DNA of 5,591 nt, taken from Desulfobacterales bacterium (GTDB taxonomy: Bacteria > Desulfobacterota > Desulfobacteria > Desulfobacterales > Desulfobacteraceae). Each line of letters opens with the position of its first letter. Position 1 is the first letter of the stretch. The stretch is from the NCBI GenBank assembly GCA_022361135.1, contig JAKSBM010000152.1:1-5591 (forward strand), written 5' to 3'. Below are positions 1 to 5,591 of this stretch, piece after piece. Made by a program: the position numbers and the translations under genes. The notes beneath the pieces were generated by a model. That model did no database searches. It was not told where the DNA came from and saw only the letters and a program-made list of their open reading frames with translations.

Positions 1-553
1 ACACCTTTTTAAAGCTCTTGTATTTGAAAGAGCTCACCATACAAAATGAAAGGCCAAACATCATCACCAGCAACATCAGTCTGAAGGGCTCGGGATCCAA
101 ATTCAAACGGCTGAAAAACAACACCGTTGAAACATTCATGGCCGCTCCGGCCGGAATGGGAAGACCTTCGAAATCCGGTGAAGAGGATTGGGTAGTATTG
201 AATCGGGCCAAGCGCAAAGCACCACAGGCCACAAATAAAAATCCGGCAAGCCATCCCGGACGTCCCATGGGAAGCAGTGCCCACTGAACCATGAGCAATG
301 CGGGGGCAAGCCCAAAGGTAATCAGGTCGGCAAGGGAATCATATTCAATACCGAATTTACTGGTGGTATGGGTGGCCCGGGCGATTTTCCCGTCCAGCAG
401 GTCAAAAACAGCACCAATGAGGATGGCAATGGCAGCATCCACAAATCTGAGTTGGACCGATGCAAGAATGGAGTAGTATCCACAAAACAGGTTCATGGAT
501 GTAAACAAATTGGGAAGTATATAAATTCCCTTTTTCAGATTTTCTTTTTGCAT
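1..553 (-). CDS. pssA: CDP-diacylglycerol--serine O-phosphatidyltransferase (phosphatidylserine synthase), 3' end outside window
   Basis: Integral membrane enzyme that joins CDP-diacylglycerol and L-serine to give phosphatidylserine and CMP, the committed step towards phosphatidylethanolamine. The CDP-alcohol phosphatidyltransferase signature is complete: D51, D54, G55, A58, R59, G68, D72 and D76 fit D-x2-D-G-x2-A-R-x8-G-x3-D-x3-D. The RLARFN stretch (114-119) and the FEGLPIPAGAA stretch (128-138) are also typical of bacterial type II PssA. Hydrophobic segments surround the motif (about 21-33, 39-50, 77-93, 101-113, 137-148, 158-175). The 184 codons present lack the C-terminus; family members are usually about 240-280 residues. 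The ATG at 553 is the only sensible start: psd ends in the same frame 18 nt upstream and there is no other start codon between. Shine-Dalgarno-like GAGAAG lies 6 nt upstream and a stronger GAGGAG 13 nt upstream. Psd, the next enzyme in the pathway, is directly upstream, so the two are almost certainly co-transcribed. Confidence 0.95.
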   Translation of the reverse strand, partial: MQKENLKKGIYILPNLFTSMNLFCGYYSILASVQLRFVDAAIAILIGAVFDLLDGKIARATHTTSKFGIEYDSLADLITFGLAPALLMVQWALLPMGRPGWLAGFLFVACGALRLARFNTTQSSSPDFEGLPIPAGAAMNVSTVLFFSRLNLDPEPFRLMLLVMMFGLSFCMVSSFKYKSFKKV

Positions 554-571
554 ATCAGTCTTCTCACTCCT

Positions 572-1234
572 CTAATTCATATATCCGATCACGGTTACAC
601 CGGCCTTGGTTTTGTCGCCTAATTTTACGGCGATCTCAAAATCCATGGGCAGGTAAAGGTCGAGGCGGGAACCGAATTGGATCATACCATACCGCTCTCC
701 CCTTTTGACCTTTTCACCGTTTGTCACACAATTAACAATCCGCCGTGCCACCAGACCGGCAATCTGGACCACAGTGAATTCTTTGTCGTTCTTTGTCCGA
801 ATCACCAGTGCATTTCTTTCATTGTGCACCGAGGCTTTGTCAAAGGACGCATTAATAAATTTTCCCGGGTTGTAGGTTACCTTTCGGATTTCTCCGTCAA
901 AGGGAATCCGATTCACATGGACGTTGAATACGTTCATGAAGATGCTCACCTTTTGGCAGGGACCTTCCATGTATTCGCACTGGGCGATCCGATCGACGAT
1001 GATGACTTTGCCGTCGGCCGGAGAAATCAAATCCCTGTCACTGAATTCCGCACCCCGCTCCGGGTCCCGGAAAAACCAACAGACAAACAGGGTTACCAGG
1101 GCTGACAGGGTGGCGGTTTTCATCCACCCAAAATAAAAAAGCATCCCCGTAATGAGGATGGTCAATACAATGAATTTAAGCCCTGGCACTGCAAAGGGCA
1201 GTGTTGACCGGGCCGGCCACTTTTTTTTATCCAT
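572..1234 (-). CDS. psd: Phosphatidylserine decarboxylase proenzyme, short (archaeal-type/PSD-A) form
   Basis: Decarboxylates phosphatidylserine to phosphatidylethanolamine at the inner membrane. It is made as a proenzyme that cuts itself, turning a serine into the N-terminal pyruvoyl group of the small alpha chain. With the ATG at 1234 it has 220 residues, the length of the short PSD-A subfamily rather than the roughly 300-residue E. coli type. Two hydrophobic segments at about 18-37 and 41-55 anchor it. The SPADGKV motif (71-77, D74), the FNVHVNRIP motif (103-111, H106) and the cleavage motif QFGSR (187-191 region, cut before the Ser at about 189) give the Asp-His-Ser set needed for self-processing. 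The cleavage motif is FGS, as in short forms, not LGST. A TTG at 1240 would add two residues. ATG is preferred because AGGA (1245-1248) sits 10 nt before it and only 4 nt before the TTG. Stop is TAG. It lies 49 nt after tsaB and 18 nt before pssA. Confidence 0.95.
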   Translation of the reverse strand: MDKKKWPARSTLPFAVPGLKFIVLTILITGMLFYFGWMKTATLSALVTLFVCWFFRDPERGAEFSDRDLISPADGKVIIVDRIAQCEYMEGPCQKVSIFMNVFNVHVNRIPFDGEIRKVTYNPGKFINASFDKASVHNERNALVIRTKNDKEFTVVQIAGLVARRIVNCVTNGEKVKRGERYGMIQFGSRLDLYLPMDFEIAVKLGDKTKAGVTVIGYMN

Positions 1235-1283
1235 ATTCAACGATTCCTACAACCATATCCCGACTATATTACCAAACATCAGA

Positions 1284-1991
1284 TCAGGATGTCAATATCC
1301 TTGTTTTTTCAGCAAATTGGATTTCCGCATCGGATTTACGCATATAGGTGGGCAACAATGCATTTTCCTTTTTTTCGAAAAACCCTTTTGTTTCCAGAAC
1401 AATCCGTCCCATGACCACGGCGGACACATGATCTTCGCTGGCGTGGGAGAACTGCGCACCGGCCTGGGCTGCACGGATCTCTTCCGCATAGACCTTGGAG
1501 CCGGAACCCACAAAAAGCACCCCGTCACCGGATTGCATTCCTACCATGGCATCGGCAGGGTTGCAAACCCGCTCCAATGATTTTTCCGCCAGACGGCCGG
1601 ATTCAAATCGATAGAGGGCCGTATATACCTCCCCCCGTCGGGCGTCCATCATCACACACACCGGCACAGACACATGGGAGAAGCGCCATGCAATGGCATC
1701 CAGACTTGAAACGCCCCCCATGGGTTTTGACATGGAAAAGGCCAATCCCTGGACCAGGCTGATGCCGATGCGAAGGCCGGTGAAACTTCCCGGCCCCCTG
1801 GCGGCCACATATGCATCCACCTGTTCCAACCCAAATCCAGCCTGGGCCGTCACCGCATGTTCAATCATGGGAATAAGACGTTTTGAATGGGTGGTTCTAT
1901 CGTCCCAGTAAGCGGAACAGACCAGGCGATCCTGGTCGTACAGGGCAATGTCGGCCCCCTGCTCCGCTGTGGTCACACTCAACAACTTCAT
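1284..1991 (-). CDS. tsaB: tRNA threonylcarbamoyladenosine biosynthesis protein TsaB (YeaZ family)
   Basis: Cytoplasmic non-catalytic partner of TsaD and TsaE in placing N6-threonylcarbamoyl on adenosine 37 of ANN-decoding tRNAs. At 235 residues it matches the usual length (E. coli about 231). Visible family marks are the N-terminal actin-like ASKHA strand (MKLLSVTTAEQGADIAL), HSKRL (35-39), the strongly conserved GPGSFTGLRIG (66-76), DARRGEVYTALY (116-127) and the C-terminal LPTYMRKSDAE (213-223). TsaB keeps the fold of TsaD but lacks its metal-binding histidines, as seen here. The ATG at 1991 has AGGA (1999-2002) seven nt upstream; this site overlaps the TAG stop of lon, which suggests translational coupling. 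No tsaD, tsaE or rimI lies next to it, although tsaB is often linked to those genes in other bacteria. Stop is TGA. Confidence 0.95.
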   Translation of the reverse strand: MKLLSVTTAEQGADIALYDQDRLVCSAYWDDRTTHSKRLIPMIEHAVTAQAGFGLEQVDAYVAARGPGSFTGLRIGISLVQGLAFSMSKPMGGVSSLDAIAWRFSHVSVPVCVMMDARRGEVYTALYRFESGRLAEKSLERVCNPADAMVGMQSGDGVLFVGSGSKVYAEEIRAAQAGAQFSHASEDHVSAVVMGRIVLETKGFFEKKENALLPTYMRKSDAEIQFAEKTRILTS

Positions 1992-1998
1992 TACAATG

Positions 1999-2002
1999 TC
2001 CT
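1999..2002 (-). promoter_or_regulatory. Ribosome binding site of tsaB overlapping the lon stop codon
   Basis: On the minus strand the lon stop TAG is followed directly by GA, so the AGGA Shine-Dalgarno core is built partly from the stop codon, seven nt before the tsaB ATG. Ribosomes ending lon would uncover or feed tsaB initiation. Coupling is inferred from spacing. Confidence 0.6.
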
Positions 2003-4379
2003 ATTTTTCATCTTCCAATGCAATGGCCAAGACCTCTTCCACATCCTTGACACAGGTGAACTTCAACCTGCTTTTAACATTTTTGGGGATATCGAACAGA
2101 TCTTTTTTGTTTTTTTCAGGAATTATCACCTCTTTAATGCCGGCACGCAGGGCGCCCAATGACTTTTCCTTGAGTCCGCCAATGGGCAGAACCCGTCCCC
2201 GCAGGGAAATTTCACCGGTCATTCCAACCAGATGATTCACCTTTCTACCGGTGAAGGCAGAAACCAGGGCAGTGACCAATGCAATGCCGGCGGAAGGCCC
2301 ATCCTTGGGAATGGCACCGGCCGGAACATGGATGTGGATATCATTATTGTCAAAGGCATCCTTATCCACCCCCAGGGTGTCCTGGTTGGCTTTAATATAG
2401 GTCAGGGCGGCACGGGCAGATTCCTGCATGACCTCACCGATCTGGCCGGTGATCATCAATTCTCCCTTGCCCGGGAAGAGGGAGACTTCTATATAAAGAT
2501 GTTCGCCCCCCACCTCGGTCCAGGCCAACCCAGTGGCCAGTCCCACCTGGCTTTCTTCCTGGTCCAACTCGGAAACGTACATGGGCGGTCCCAAATACTT
2601 GGTTAAATTCTGTTTGGTAACGGCAAACCGCCCCTTTGCCCCTTCGGCAATGCTCCGGGCAATTTTCCTGCAAATGGCATCCAGTCTCCGCTCTAAACCA
2701 CGCAGCCCGGCTTCCAGGGTATATTCGGTAACGATGCTGTCCATGGCCTTGGGGCTGATGGAAATGCTCCGGCGGATGAGGCCGTTATCCTTGAGCTTGC
2801 GGGGGAAAAGGTGCTGCTTGGCAATGGCCACCTTTTCATCCTGGGTGTAGCCGGGGATTTGAATGAGCTCCATGCGGTCCAAAAGGGCCGAAGGAATATT
2901 TTCCGCCACATTGGCCGTCAGAATAAAAAGTACCTTGGACAAGTCAAAGGGCATATTTAAATAATGATCGGAAAATTCAAAATTCTGTTCCGGATCCAAA
3001 GCCTCCAGCAAGGCCGAGGAAGGATCGCCCCGGAAATCATTCACCAGCTTATCGATTTCATCCAACATAAAGACCGGATTGTTGGCCCCGCATTGGCGCA
3101 ATCCCTGGAGGATTCTGCCGGGCATGGCACCGATATAGGTCCGTCTGTGGCCCCGGATTTCGGCTTCATCCCGGATCCCGCCCAGGGAAACCCGATGAAA
3201 TTTCCTTCGCATGGATTTGGCAATGGCCTGGCCCAATGAGGTCTTTCCAACACCGGGAGGGCCGACCAGGCAGATAATCTGTCCCTTTTTCTTGGGATTC
3301 AGCTTACGGACACTTAAATATTCAAGAATTCGGTCCTTGGCCTTTTTCAGCCCATAGTGATTTTTATCCAAGGCGTCCTTGGCCTTGGCAATGTCGAGGA
3401 AATCCTTTGTGGATTTGCTCCAGGGCAGTTCAACAATGCAATCCAGGTAGGTCCGAACCACGGAAGCTTCCGAAGAGTCAGCATGCATCTGTTCCAGTCG
3501 GCGAAGCTGTTTCAAAGCCTCTTCTGCGCAGGAGTCAGGCATCTTGCATTTTTTGATCTTTTCTTTGAACTCTTCAATCTCGGCCAGCTTGTCGTCGTTT
3601 TCACCCAGCTCTCGATGGATGGCCTTGACCTGCTCCCTGAGATAATAATCCCTCTGGTTTTTGGTAATCTCGTCCTTGACGTCGGTCTGAATTTTGGCCT
3701 GGACGGTTGATAGATCCAATTCCCGGGCCAGAAGGTCATTCACCCGCTTTAACCGGGCCACCGCTTCGGTGGTCTCCAGAAGGACCTGGGCATCTTCAAC
3801 CCTCAGGTTCAGGTTGGAAGCGACCAGGTCTGCCAGCTTACCCGGAATATCAATGTGGGACAAAAGATCACCGATGTCACCGGACAGCTCGCCTTTCAAG
3901 GCCAGAAGCTTTTCACAATTTTCCTTAACGTTGCGCATGAGGGCTTCCACCTCAATGTCCACATCGTCGGGTTCGGTGTCGGTCAGAACTTCAAGTTCAA
4001 CCCGGTAATATTCTTTTTTCTGGACATAATCAATGATACGGGCCTTGGCGATCCCCTGGACCAGCACCTTGATTGAACCATCGGGCAGCTTGATCATTTT
4101 TTGGACCCGGCCGATTGTGCCCACATCAAAGACATCATCAATCCCGGGTTTTTCAATCTCAGAATCCTTTTGTGCCGTCAGAAAAATGTATCTATCCGTT
4201 GAGATGCATGCTTCCATGGCTTTAATGGATTTTTTACGCCCGACAAACAATGGCAGCAACATATCCGTAAACACAACCACATCTCTGACCTGCATCATGG
4301 GAAGCGTTGTGGGGATATCCTCCACATTCCCTTCTTTTTCTATGATTTCAATGAGATCATCAATATCTGCTTCTGCCAT
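2001..4379 (-). CDS. lon: ATP-dependent endopeptidase La (Lon protease, LonA type)
   Basis: Cytoplasmic homohexameric AAA+ protease that unfolds and degrades damaged and short-lived regulatory proteins. The full domain set is present in 792 residues (E. coli Lon 784): N-terminal LAN/PUA-like substrate domain from about residue 25 to 215, a long charged helical region about 215-320, then the AAA+ module with Walker A GPPGVGKT (373-380), Walker B VFMLDEID (436-443), sensor-1 N490 and the sensor-2 segment GLRGLERR (558-565). The C-terminal peptidase domain has the Ser-Lys dyad: S696 in DGPSAGIA and K739 in GGLKEKS, 43 residues apart as in E. coli (S679/K722). No transmembrane segment is present, so it is LonA rather than LonB. 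The ATG at 4379 has an ideal AAGGAG (4385-4390) five nt upstream. It is the first gene of the probable lon-tsaB-psd-pssA operon, after a 324-nt gap. Stop is TAG. Nothing appears damaged. Confidence 0.98.
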   Translation of the reverse strand: MAEADIDDLIEIIEKEGNVEDIPTTLPMMQVRDVVVFTDMLLPLFVGRKKSIKAMEACISTDRYIFLTAQKDSEIEKPGIDDVFDVGTIGRVQKMIKLPDGSIKVLVQGIAKARIIDYVQKKEYYRVELEVLTDTEPDDVDIEVEALMRNVKENCEKLLALKGELSGDIGDLLSHIDIPGKLADLVASNLNLRVEDAQVLLETTEAVARLKRVNDLLARELDLSTVQAKIQTDVKDEITKNQRDYYLREQVKAIHRELGENDDKLAEIEEFKEKIKKCKMPDSCAEEALKQLRRLEQMHADSSEASVVRTYLDCIVELPWSKSTKDFLDIAKAKDALDKNHYGLKKAKDRILEYLSVRKLNPKKKGQIICLVGPPGVGKTSLGQAIAKSMRRKFHRVSLGGIRDEAEIRGHRRTYIGAMPGRILQGLRQCGANNPVFMLDEIDKLVNDFRGDPSSALLEALDPEQNFEFSDHYLNMPFDLSKVLFILTANVAENIPSALLDRMELIQIPGYTQDEKVAIAKQHLFPRKLKDNGLIRRSISISPKAMDSIVTEYTLEAGLRGLERRLDAICRKIARSIAEGAKGRFAVTKQNLTKYLGPPMYVSELDQEESQVGLATGLAWTEVGGEHLYIEVSLFPGKGELMITGQIGEVMQESARAALTYIKANQDTLGVDKDAFDNNDIHIHVPAGAIPKDGPSAGIALVTALVSAFTGRKVNHLVGMTGEISLRGRVLPIGGLKEKSLGALRAGIKEVIIPEKNKKDLFDIPKNVKSRLKFTCVKDVEEVLAIALEDEK

Positions 4380-4384
4380 TTATA

Positions 4385-4390
4385 CTCCTT
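4385..4390 (-). promoter_or_regulatory. Ribosome binding site of lon
   Basis: AAGGAG on the minus strand, five nt before the ATG at 4379. It fixes the lon start, since no other in-frame start near it has such a site. Confidence 0.8.
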
Positions 4391-4401
4391 ACACTAAGTG
4401 T
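4391..4401. repeat. 11-nt palindrome just upstream of lon RBS
   Basis: ACACT-A-AGTGT, perfect 5-nt arms around one base, directly before the lon ribosome binding site. It could be half of an operator or chance. It does not match CIRCE (TTAGCACTC-N9-GAGTGCTAA). Confidence 0.3.
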
Positions 4402-4462
4402 TGAATCCACTGGGAAATGAGGCGTGTCAACCTCCATTGTATCCATATCATTCCGTTAAATG

Positions 4463-4473
4463 ATTCTCAGAAT
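4463..4473. repeat. 11-nt palindrome overlapping the candidate lon -10
   Basis: ATTCT-C-AGAAT, perfect 5-nt arms around one base, with two more pairs beyond one mismatch on each side. It touches the TATAAT at 4472-4477 and covers the expected start point, the place where a repressor would sit. No known regulator is assigned. Confidence 0.3.
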
Positions 4474-4500
4474 TATACAATGCCCAGTACAATAAAACAG
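4472..4500 (-). promoter_or_regulatory. Candidate lon promoter with perfect -10 and poor -35
   Basis: The minus strand reads TATAAT at 4477-4472. With a 17-nt spacer the -35 position (4500-4495) is CTGTTT, a poor match to TTGACA, so this would need an activator or be a weak site. A start at about 4465 would give a leader of about 86 nt before lon. A separate perfect TTGACA hexamer lies closer to lon at 4430-4425, but its -10 position (GATTCA at 4407-4402) is poor. Neither is convincing alone. Confidence 0.3.
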
Positions 4501-4703
4501 ATTTCTGGTTTTACAATATGCGGAGATCGTTTTTTATGTGTGGAATTAAAAGTATGGAAAAGGATCGCAAAGGGAAAGCCGAATCGCATTCCAACAACCC
4601 CATCGTTAAAAAACATCAAGACAATAGTTCACCCGGTTCAATTCATCGCCCGTCCAATGGAAGCAAGGGACAATCCATGGCATGGGGGAATGTATAGAGG
4701 TCC

Positions 4704-5168
4704 TTACTCCGGGTAACACACCTCAACCACCACCCGGCCCTGGGTCGTGCGAAAGGGCAACACCAAAACCGGAGAGGTTTCATCTGCATGTTGAATTTCT
4801 GTTTCGCTTCCGGTCATCACCTTGGAAAACTTAACCTTCACCTGTTTACCACCCTCTGCAATCTTGGTGGTCACATGGCCGGCGATCATATTACTGATCT
4901 CCCCAACGGCATCGGTGATCTCATCATTGATCTCGGCCATTTCCTCACCAAACATGGTGGATACGATGCCCAAGATACTTGCCTCCGTAAAGCTTACAGC
5001 GGCAGAGCCGGACAAATCGCCGCCAATCTCCAGAACACCGGTAATATCTCCATTGGCTTGTTTATTTTTCTTGATATAGGGTTCTTCCGGTTTTACTTTA
5101 ACCAACGCGGTGGTACTAAGAATATGCAAAGTCCCCTCTATAAAGGGATTTACAAGTGTCGCATCCAT
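4704..5168 (-). CDS. cheX: Chemotaxis phosphatase CheX family protein
   Basis: Single-domain protein of the CheC/CheX/FliY phosphatase family, expected to remove the phosphoryl group from phospho-CheY or a related response regulator receiver domain. At 154 residues it has the length of Thermotoga CheX (about 155). The key helix reads DAVGEISNMIAGH (86-98), giving the catalytic E90-x2-N93 pair. It carries one such motif, as CheX does, not two as in CheC. Other family marks are NPFIEGT near the N-terminus (7-13), the GxLEIGGDLSGSAAVSF strand region (44-60) and MFGEE (72-76). It is soluble, with no signal peptide. The start at 5168 is set by a strong AGGAGG (5174-5179) five nt upstream. No che, mcp or flagellar gene is next to it; it stands between lon and a divergent HU gene with its own promoter, so its partner cannot be read from context. 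Stop is TAA. It could also serve a non-chemotaxis two-component pathway. Confidence 0.88.
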   Translation of the reverse strand: MDATLVNPFIEGTLHILSTTALVKVKPEEPYIKKNKQANGDITGVLEIGGDLSGSAAVSFTEASILGIVSTMFGEEMAEINDEITDAVGEISNMIAGHVTTKIAEGGKQVKVKFSKVMTGSETEIQHADETSPVLVLPFRTTQGRVVVEVCYPE

Positions 5169-5173
5169 GAATT

Positions 5174-5179
5174 CCTCCT
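5174..5179 (-). promoter_or_regulatory. Strong ribosome binding site of cheX
   Basis: AGGAGG on the minus strand, a full anti-16S match, five nt before the ATG. It settles the cheX start. Confidence 0.85.
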
Positions 5180-5190
5180 AAGTTTGCCCA

Positions 5191-5219
5191 ATTCTAAGTT
5201 TTTTGCTGATTCATGGCAA
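5191..5219 (-). promoter_or_regulatory. Sigma-70 type promoter of cheX
   Basis: On the minus strand, -35 TTGCCA (5219-5214, 5 of 6) and -10 TAGAAT (5196-5191, 5 of 6) are separated by exactly 17 nt. Transcription would start at about 5184, giving a leader of about 15 nt that just includes the AGGAGG. This is the best promoter in the window and suggests a housekeeping sigma factor rather than the flagellar sigma-28. Confidence 0.6.
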
Positions 5220-5250
5220 CGAAATTTTGAAAAAAATTGTCAATAAATCC

Positions 5251-5279
5251 TTGACACGCACTTCTCAACGACGTAACGT
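5251..5279 (+). promoter_or_regulatory. Candidate upstream promoter of the HU gene
   Basis: Perfect -35 TTGACA at 5251-5256, 17-nt spacer, then TAACGT at 5274-5279 (only the TA---T positions match). The -10 lies within an ACGT-A-ACGT palindrome (5271-5279). A start at about 5286 would give a leader of about 94 nt. Confidence 0.4.
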
Positions 5280-5326
5280 ACGCAGAAAGCTGATTCAAAT
5301 TTAATTTAACTTTTAGAAAACCGTTT

Positions 5327-5356
5327 TTGAAACACAAATTCAACATTTTGTATTTT
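5327..5356 (+). promoter_or_regulatory. Candidate proximal promoter of the HU gene
   Basis: -35 TTGAAA (5327-5332, 5 of 6), 18-nt spacer, -10 TATTTT (5351-5356, 4 of 6), in AT-rich DNA. A start at about 5363 would leave a short leader just containing the RBS. It may act with or instead of the upstream candidate. Confidence 0.4.
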
Positions 5357-5379
5357 CTCAAACAAAAGGAGTGATCACG

Positions 5380-5591
5380 ATGAACAAAGGCGATTTAATC
5401 AACAAGGTTGCAGAAGTGCTGAACAGCAAAAAAGAAGCTCAGGCTGCCGTAGATTGCACCATTAAAGCAATCACCGACGCCCTTGCCGCCAATGATTCTG
5501 TTACCCTGGTCGGTTTTGGTACCTTCAAGACAGCCGAAAGAAAAGCCAGAAAAGGAAGAAATCCCCAGACTGGTAAAGAAATCAACATTCC
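5380..5591 (+). CDS. hup: HU-family DNA-binding protein, 3' end outside window
   Basis: Small basic nucleoid protein that binds DNA as a dimer, bends it and helps compact the chromosome. The 70 complete codons cover the helical dimerisation body (MNKGDLINKVAEVL onward) and the start of the beta arm: GFGTF at 45-49, then the basic ERKARKGRNPQTGKEI (53-68), which is the HU/IHF signature with the R60-N61-P62 at the base of the arm. A full HU has about 90 residues, so about 20 are missing. The N-terminus MNKGDLI and lack of an N-terminal extension favour HU over IHF subunits. The ATG at 5380 follows AGGAG (5367-5371) by 8 nt. The gene is divergent from cheX across a 211-nt AT-rich gap. Which HU paralogue it is cannot be said from this piece. 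Confidence 0.95.
   Translation, partial: MNKGDLINKVAEVLNSKKEAQAAVDCTIKAITDALAANDSVTLVGFGTFKTAERKARKGRNPQTGKEINI

Larger units (their letters stand above)
4380..4703. other. Intergenic region between cheX and lon, no gene recognised
   Basis: This 324-nt stretch separates the end of cheX from the start of lon. Near lon it holds the RBS, a TTGACA hexamer, a TATAAT hexamer and two 11-nt palindromes (4391-4401 and 4463-4473). Reading frames are open on both strands: a plus-strand frame at 4417-4716 (99 codons, running into the cheX 3' end) and a shorter minus-strand frame of about 42 codons from an ATG near 4613. Neither has a Shine-Dalgarno site, and the plus frame uses many ATA, AGG, AGA, TTA and GGG codons that are uncommon in the neighbouring genes. 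I therefore leave both unannotated. I see no GC-rich hairpin plus T-run that would end cheX transcription here. Confidence 0.5.

Noticed and set aside
1254..1256. An ATG upstream of psd as an earlier start
   Set aside because: It is not in the psd frame; the ATG at 1234 has the better spacing to AGGA.
18..1580. Plus-strand open frames opposite pssA, psd and tsaB (18-287, 677-1105, 1152-1580 and others)
   Set aside because: Antisense shadows of recognised genes; no RBS and no recognisable product.
2232..4404. Several plus-strand open frames of 70-124 codons opposite lon (for example 2232-2606, 3357-3710, 3694-4008, 4033-4404)
   Set aside because: They lie antisense to a clear, full-length lon, have no family resemblance or good RBS, and are explained by codon bias of the real gene.
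4391..4430. Possible heat-shock sigma-32 or CIRCE element before lon
   Set aside because: A CCTCATTT segment resembles a sigma-32 -10, but no matching -35 lies at the proper distance, and no TTAGCACTC-N9-GAGTGCTAA is present.
4560..4703. Intrinsic terminator after cheX
   Set aside because: GCGAT occurs twice as a direct, not inverted, repeat; no stable hairpin followed by a T-run is visible.
5214..5230. TGGCA followed by TTTTG on the plus strand, resembling a sigma-54 site
   Set aside because: The essential GC of the -12 element is missing at the right distance, and the same bases form the better -35 of cheX.
1..5591. tRNA, rRNA, CRISPR, insertion sequence, attachment site or origin
   Set aside because: No cloverleaf, repeat array, transposase, terminal repeats or iteron clusters were seen on either strand.

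Overview
The window looks like ordinary chromosomal housekeeping DNA from a Gram-negative, motile bacterium of moderate GC content. The protein sequences and the mix of genes (Lon, TsaB, a short archaeal-type Psd, PssA, a single-domain CheX, an HU protein) fit a sulfate-reducing deltaproteobacterium (Desulfobacterota, perhaps Desulfobacteraceae). That placement is an impression from sequence style, not a computed result. I see no mobile element, CRISPR array, tRNA or rRNA.

Layout. Positions 1-4379 hold four tightly packed genes on the minus strand, transcribed in the order lon, tsaB, psd, pssA (pssA runs off the left edge). Gaps are 9, 49 and 17-18 nt, so they are probably one operon. Lon is an ATP-dependent protease. 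TsaB is a partner in making the t6A modification of tRNA. PssA and Psd are the two consecutive steps that make phosphatidylethanolamine: PssA makes phosphatidylserine and Psd decarboxylates it. Positions 4380-4703 are an intergenic stretch of about 320 nt with possible lon promoter elements and two short palindromes, but no convincing gene. Positions 4704-5168 encode a CheX-type chemotaxis phosphatase on the minus strand. Positions 5169-5379 are a divergent promoter region, and from 5380 a plus-strand HU-family DNA-binding protein starts and runs off the right edge.

I did not find a convincing undescribed system. The items most worth a second look are: two gene junctions (lon/tsaB and psd/pssA) where a single amber TAG codon separates two ORFs in the same reading frame; the cheX gene standing apart from any chemotaxis gene; and the lon upstream region, with odd palindromes and a both-strands-open stretch.
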